Origin: an uncultured Candidatus Saccharibacteria bacterium
Lineage (GTDB): Bacteria; Patescibacteria; Saccharimonadia; Saccharimonadales; UBA6022
Direction of reading: 5' to 3'
Length of the DNA: 7,692 nt
Assembly (NCBI GenBank): GCA_946479665.1
Contig: CAMLGO010000035.1
Location: forward strand, 1-7,692
Positions within the stretch are counted from its first letter, which is position 1; every line of letters begins with the position of its first letter. The notes beneath the pieces were generated by a model. That model searched no databases, was not told where the DNA came from, and saw nothing but the letters and a program-made list of their open reading frames with translations. Both the position numbers and the translations under genes were made by a program. Shown one piece after another: positions 5,656 to 7,692 of this stretch.

Positions 5656-7113
5656 ATGAACCGCTACATTCTTCGGCGTCGGTTGCACACTTCATGGCTG
5701 ATTGCCATGACGGCAGCCGGGGTCTTGGTAGGGGTAGTGATCGTGGAATATATAGATCAGCTCTTATTCTCGTCGATAGCTTGGTTAATTACAGGCTTGG
5801 GGCTGGTTGCGTTGGTGCTGTGGCGTCGGTATATCTACTTGCTCCCCCTTGTGTTTATTGCGGGTATGGTGATTGGGCTTTGGCGTGGGTCAATTGAACA
5901 GAACCAGCTAACTGTATTTAGACAGCTGTATGGGCGACAGGCGCAGGTTGGTGGCAATGTGGGCGAGGATGTCGATACTGGTAAGAAAGATGAAGTGATT
6001 ATTCGTCTTGACCACCTGGCAATAGACGATCATTTGGTTGCGGGCAAATTGTGGGTGACGACGCAACGCAACGTCGATATAAAGAGAGGTGATAAAGTGA
6101 CGGTTGAAGGGAGATTATCGGAGGGTTTCGGAACATTCTCGGCGACTATATATCGAGCAAACCTCAAGAAGGTCGAGCGCCCCGAGCCAGGTGACGTAGC
6201 GCGTCGGACTCGTGATTGGTTTGCGGATGCAGTGAGGTTAGCTATATCAGAGCCCCAGGCTAGTTTGGGTATCGGCTATCTAGTCGGCCAGCGTCGGGCG
6301 TTGCCAGAGGAGCTGGCTACAGCGCTGCAGATTGCCGGGCTAACACACGTCGTGGTAGCGAGTGGCTACAACCTTACTATTCTCGTGAGGCTGGCGCGTC
6401 GGTTGTTTGCGAAAGTATCTAAATATATGTCAACATTCGTGGCCGGTAGTATGATTGTAAGCTTCGTCGCCGTGACTGGTGCTAGCCCGAGTATGACACG
6501 CGCAGGACTTGTGGCTGGACTAAGTTTGTTGGCGTGGTATTATGGGCGTAAATTTCATCCACTTGTCCTATTGTCGCTTGCGGCGGCGGTGACAGTACTG
6601 ATCAATCCAAGTTTTGCATGGGGCGATCTTGGCTGGCAGCTAAGTTTTGCGGCATTCGCGGGCGTCATGATCGTTGCGCCGCTCGCACAACGTTACTTCT
6701 TTGGTGAGAAAAAACCGGGTACGATTCGTCAGATTCTCGGTGAGACTATCGCCGCTCAGCTGGTTACTCTGCCGATTTTAGTGCTAGCATTTGGGCAATT
6801 TTCGAACGTGGCAGTGATTGCTAATCTCCTTGTATTGCCACTAGTTCCGCTGGCAATGCTACTGACGTTTATTGCTGGAGTCGGTGGCTTGGTGTGGCCG
6901 GGCGTAGCTGGCGTTATTGGTGCGCCAGCGCAGTGGGTGCTGCAATATATGATTGGCGCTGCTGAGTATTTATCAAAACTACCATGGGCGCAAATGCAGA
7001 TCGAAATAAATGGGTGGGTCGTTGTTGTAAGCTATCTTATCATTGTGATGGGGTGTGTGTATTTGTGGCACAAAACCAAGTTTAACTTGCGAAATAGTAA
7101 TATTGTCGAATAG
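5656..7113 (+). CDS. comEC: ComEC/Rec2 competence channel, without beta-lactamase domain
   Basis: The protein is the inner-membrane channel that carries single-stranded DNA into the cytoplasm during natural transformation. It has 485 residues from ATG 5656, or 498 from ATG 5617. I prefer 5656 because 5617 touches the T tract of the tRNA terminator, leaving no room for a promoter, and its extra 13 residues are polar (MNKNSRAVCHTDR). Neither start has a good ribosome binding site. Domains: three N-terminal membrane segments (about 14-80), a soluble DUF4131/OB-like beta region (about 88-180), then the competence domain (about 195-470) with the signature GLTHVVVASGYNLTI at 228-242 and six to eight membrane helices. 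Typical ComEC proteins of about 750 residues end in a metallo-beta-lactamase-like nuclease domain; here the protein stops after the last helix with a short basic tail. A separate nuclease could supply it elsewhere in the genome. The gene stands alone between the tRNA and yebC. Confidence 0.9.
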   Translation: MNRYILRRRLHTSWLIAMTAAGVLVGVVIVEYIDQLLFSSIAWLITGLGLVALVLWRRYIYLLPLVFIAGMVIGLWRGSIEQNQLTVFRQLYGRQAQVGGNVGEDVDTGKKDEVIIRLDHLAIDDHLVAGKLWVTTQRNVDIKRGDKVTVEGRLSEGFGTFSATIYRANLKKVERPEPGDVARRTRDWFADAVRLAISEPQASLGIGYLVGQRRALPEELATALQIAGLTHVVVASGYNLTILVRLARRLFAKVSKYMSTFVAGSMIVSFVAVTGASPSMTRAGLVAGLSLLAWYYGRKFHPLVLLSLAAAVTVLINPSFAWGDLGWQLSFAAFAGVMIVAPLAQRYFFGEKKPGTIRQILGETIAAQLVTLPILVLAFGQFSNVAVIANLLVLPLVPLAMLLTFIAGVGGLVWPGVAGVIGAPAQWVLQYMIGAAEYLSKLPWAQMQIEINGWVVVVSYLIIVMGCVYLWHKTKFNLRNSNIVE

Positions 7114-7141
7114 GACACCTGTGCGAGCTGGCTGTATCTGT

Positions 7142-7147
7142 TATAAT
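7142..7147 (+). promoter_or_regulatory. -10 box of yebC
   Basis: TATAAT lies 28 bases after the comEC stop. Transcription would begin near 7154, leaving a leader of about 30 bases that contains the ribosome binding site GGAG at 7174-7177, 7 bases before the ATG. No clear -35 is present near 7119-7124. No hairpin terminator is seen after comEC, so some read-through into yebC is possible. Confidence 0.5.
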
Positions 7148-7184
7148 AGGTATAAATACGACAAAAACCTAGCGGAGAATCCTT

Positions 7185-7692
7185 ATGTCAGGACACAGTA
7201 AGTGGTCAACAATTAAACGTGAGAAAGGCGCTAAAGACGCCAAGCGCGGTGCTGTCTTTACGAAGATTGGCAACCAAATTGCTATCGCAGCACGTGGTGG
7301 TGCCGACCCAGCAATGAATTCAAACTTGGCGCTCGCCATTGAAAAAGCCAAGCAAGCAAATATGCCAAACGCAAATATCCAGCGCGCCATCGACCGCGTG
7401 AGTGATAAGAACGCTGCGGTTCTCGAGGAAATCACCTATGAAGGTATGGGTCCACAGGGTGTGGGTATCATTATTGAGACAGCTACCGACAATAAGAATC
7501 GTACGTTCCCTGATGTTCGTAATGCGCTTACGAAAAATGGTGGACGCATTGCTGATGCCGGTAGTGTGATGTTTCAGTTTACTCGTAAAGGTGTGATTCA
7601 AGTTGCCGCAACGGGCGAAGATGCGCTGCTTACCATTCTCGATGCGGGCGCTGAAGATGCAGTTGAAGAAGAAGGTGAGATTACTGTTTATA
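7185..7692 (+). CDS. yebC: YebC/TACO1-family translation factor (3' end outside window)
   Basis: The frame runs from ATG 7185 to the window edge with 169 complete codons, out of about 240 usual for the family. The N-terminus MSGHSKWSTIKREKGAKDAKRG is close to the invariant YebC opening (MAGHSKWANIKHRK...). It is followed by FTKIGNQIAIAARGG, the helix NMPNANIQRAIDRV and the block EITYEGMGPQGVGIIIETAT-DNKNRT at about 84-107. It then shows GGRIADAGSVMFQFTRKG, the usual hinge before the last domain. The family includes bacterial YebC, long annotated as a transcriptional regulator, and mitochondrial TACO1, a translation activator; more recent work points to action on the ribosome. The ribosome binding site GGAG (7174-7177) fixes the start. 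In many bacteria yebC precedes ruvC; what follows here is out of view. Nothing looks broken in the visible part. Confidence 0.95.
   Translation, partial: MSGHSKWSTIKREKGAKDAKRGAVFTKIGNQIAIAARGGADPAMNSNLALAIEKAKQANMPNANIQRAIDRVSDKNAAVLEEITYEGMGPQGVGIIIETATDNKNRTFPDVRNALTKNGGRIADAGSVMFQFTRKGVIQVAATGEDALLTILDAGAEDAVEEEGEITVY

Noticed and set aside
7114..7141. Terminator or small RNA between comEC and yebC
   Set aside because: The 28 bases before the TATAAT contain no hairpin with a T tract and no recognisable RNA.
1..7692. CRISPR arrays, insertion sequences, integrase or attachment site at the tRNA-Lys gene
   Set aside because: No spaced direct repeats, transposase or integrase genes are present, and I see no duplicate of the tRNA 3' end in the window; the tRNA is flanked by its own terminator and a housekeeping-type gene.

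Overview
The window reads as chromosomal DNA of a bacterium with a compact genome, most likely Candidatus Saccharibacteria (TM7) or a close Patescibacteria relative. This is inferred from the gene set, the style of the proteins (for example the ComEC motif GLTHVVVASGYNLTI and its missing beta-lactamase domain), the tight packing, and promoters reduced to a TATAAT box. The genetic code is standard: TGA ends two genes, which argues against the Gracilibacteria/Absconditabacteria code. All recognised genes are on the + strand.

Layout. Bases 1-576 hold the C-terminal end of a multi-pass membrane protein. After a 175-base gap with a promoter comes a three-gene operon (752-4436): a DUF1704/MATCAP-like metallopeptidase, a fusion of a RimB-like retropepsin protease to an ATP-grasp ligase, and a canonical RimK. 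A perfect 12-bp hairpin with a T-rich tail closes the operon and overlaps the promoter of the next unit. That unit (4494-5461) encodes a membrane-anchored DUF192 protein and a small membrane protein that overlap by ATGA. A tRNA-Lys(UUU) gene with its own promoter and terminator follows (5499-5575). Then come comEC, the DNA-uptake channel, without its beta-lactamase domain (5656-7113), and the first 169 codons of a YebC/TACO1 translation factor (7185 to the window edge).

How the genes work together. The centre of interest is 752-4436. It puts two ATP-grasp amino-acid ligases (potential writers) beside two unrelated peptidases (potential erasers). RimK adds glutamates to the C-terminus of ribosomal protein S6, and RimB-type proteases remove them. 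DUF1704 includes the animal MATCAP/TMCP tubulin carboxypeptidases, whose opposing ligases (TTL/TTLL) are also ATP-grasp enzymes. The operon therefore looks like a bacterial reversible peptide-tagging cassette with the same enzyme logic as tubulin tyrosination/glutamylation. Its substrate cannot be read from this window. The remaining genes are housekeeping or envelope functions.

A second theme is regulatory: in three places a TATAAT-like box lies 5-6 bases before an ATG with no good Shine-Dalgarno sequence, which suggests leaderless or very short-leader transcripts.
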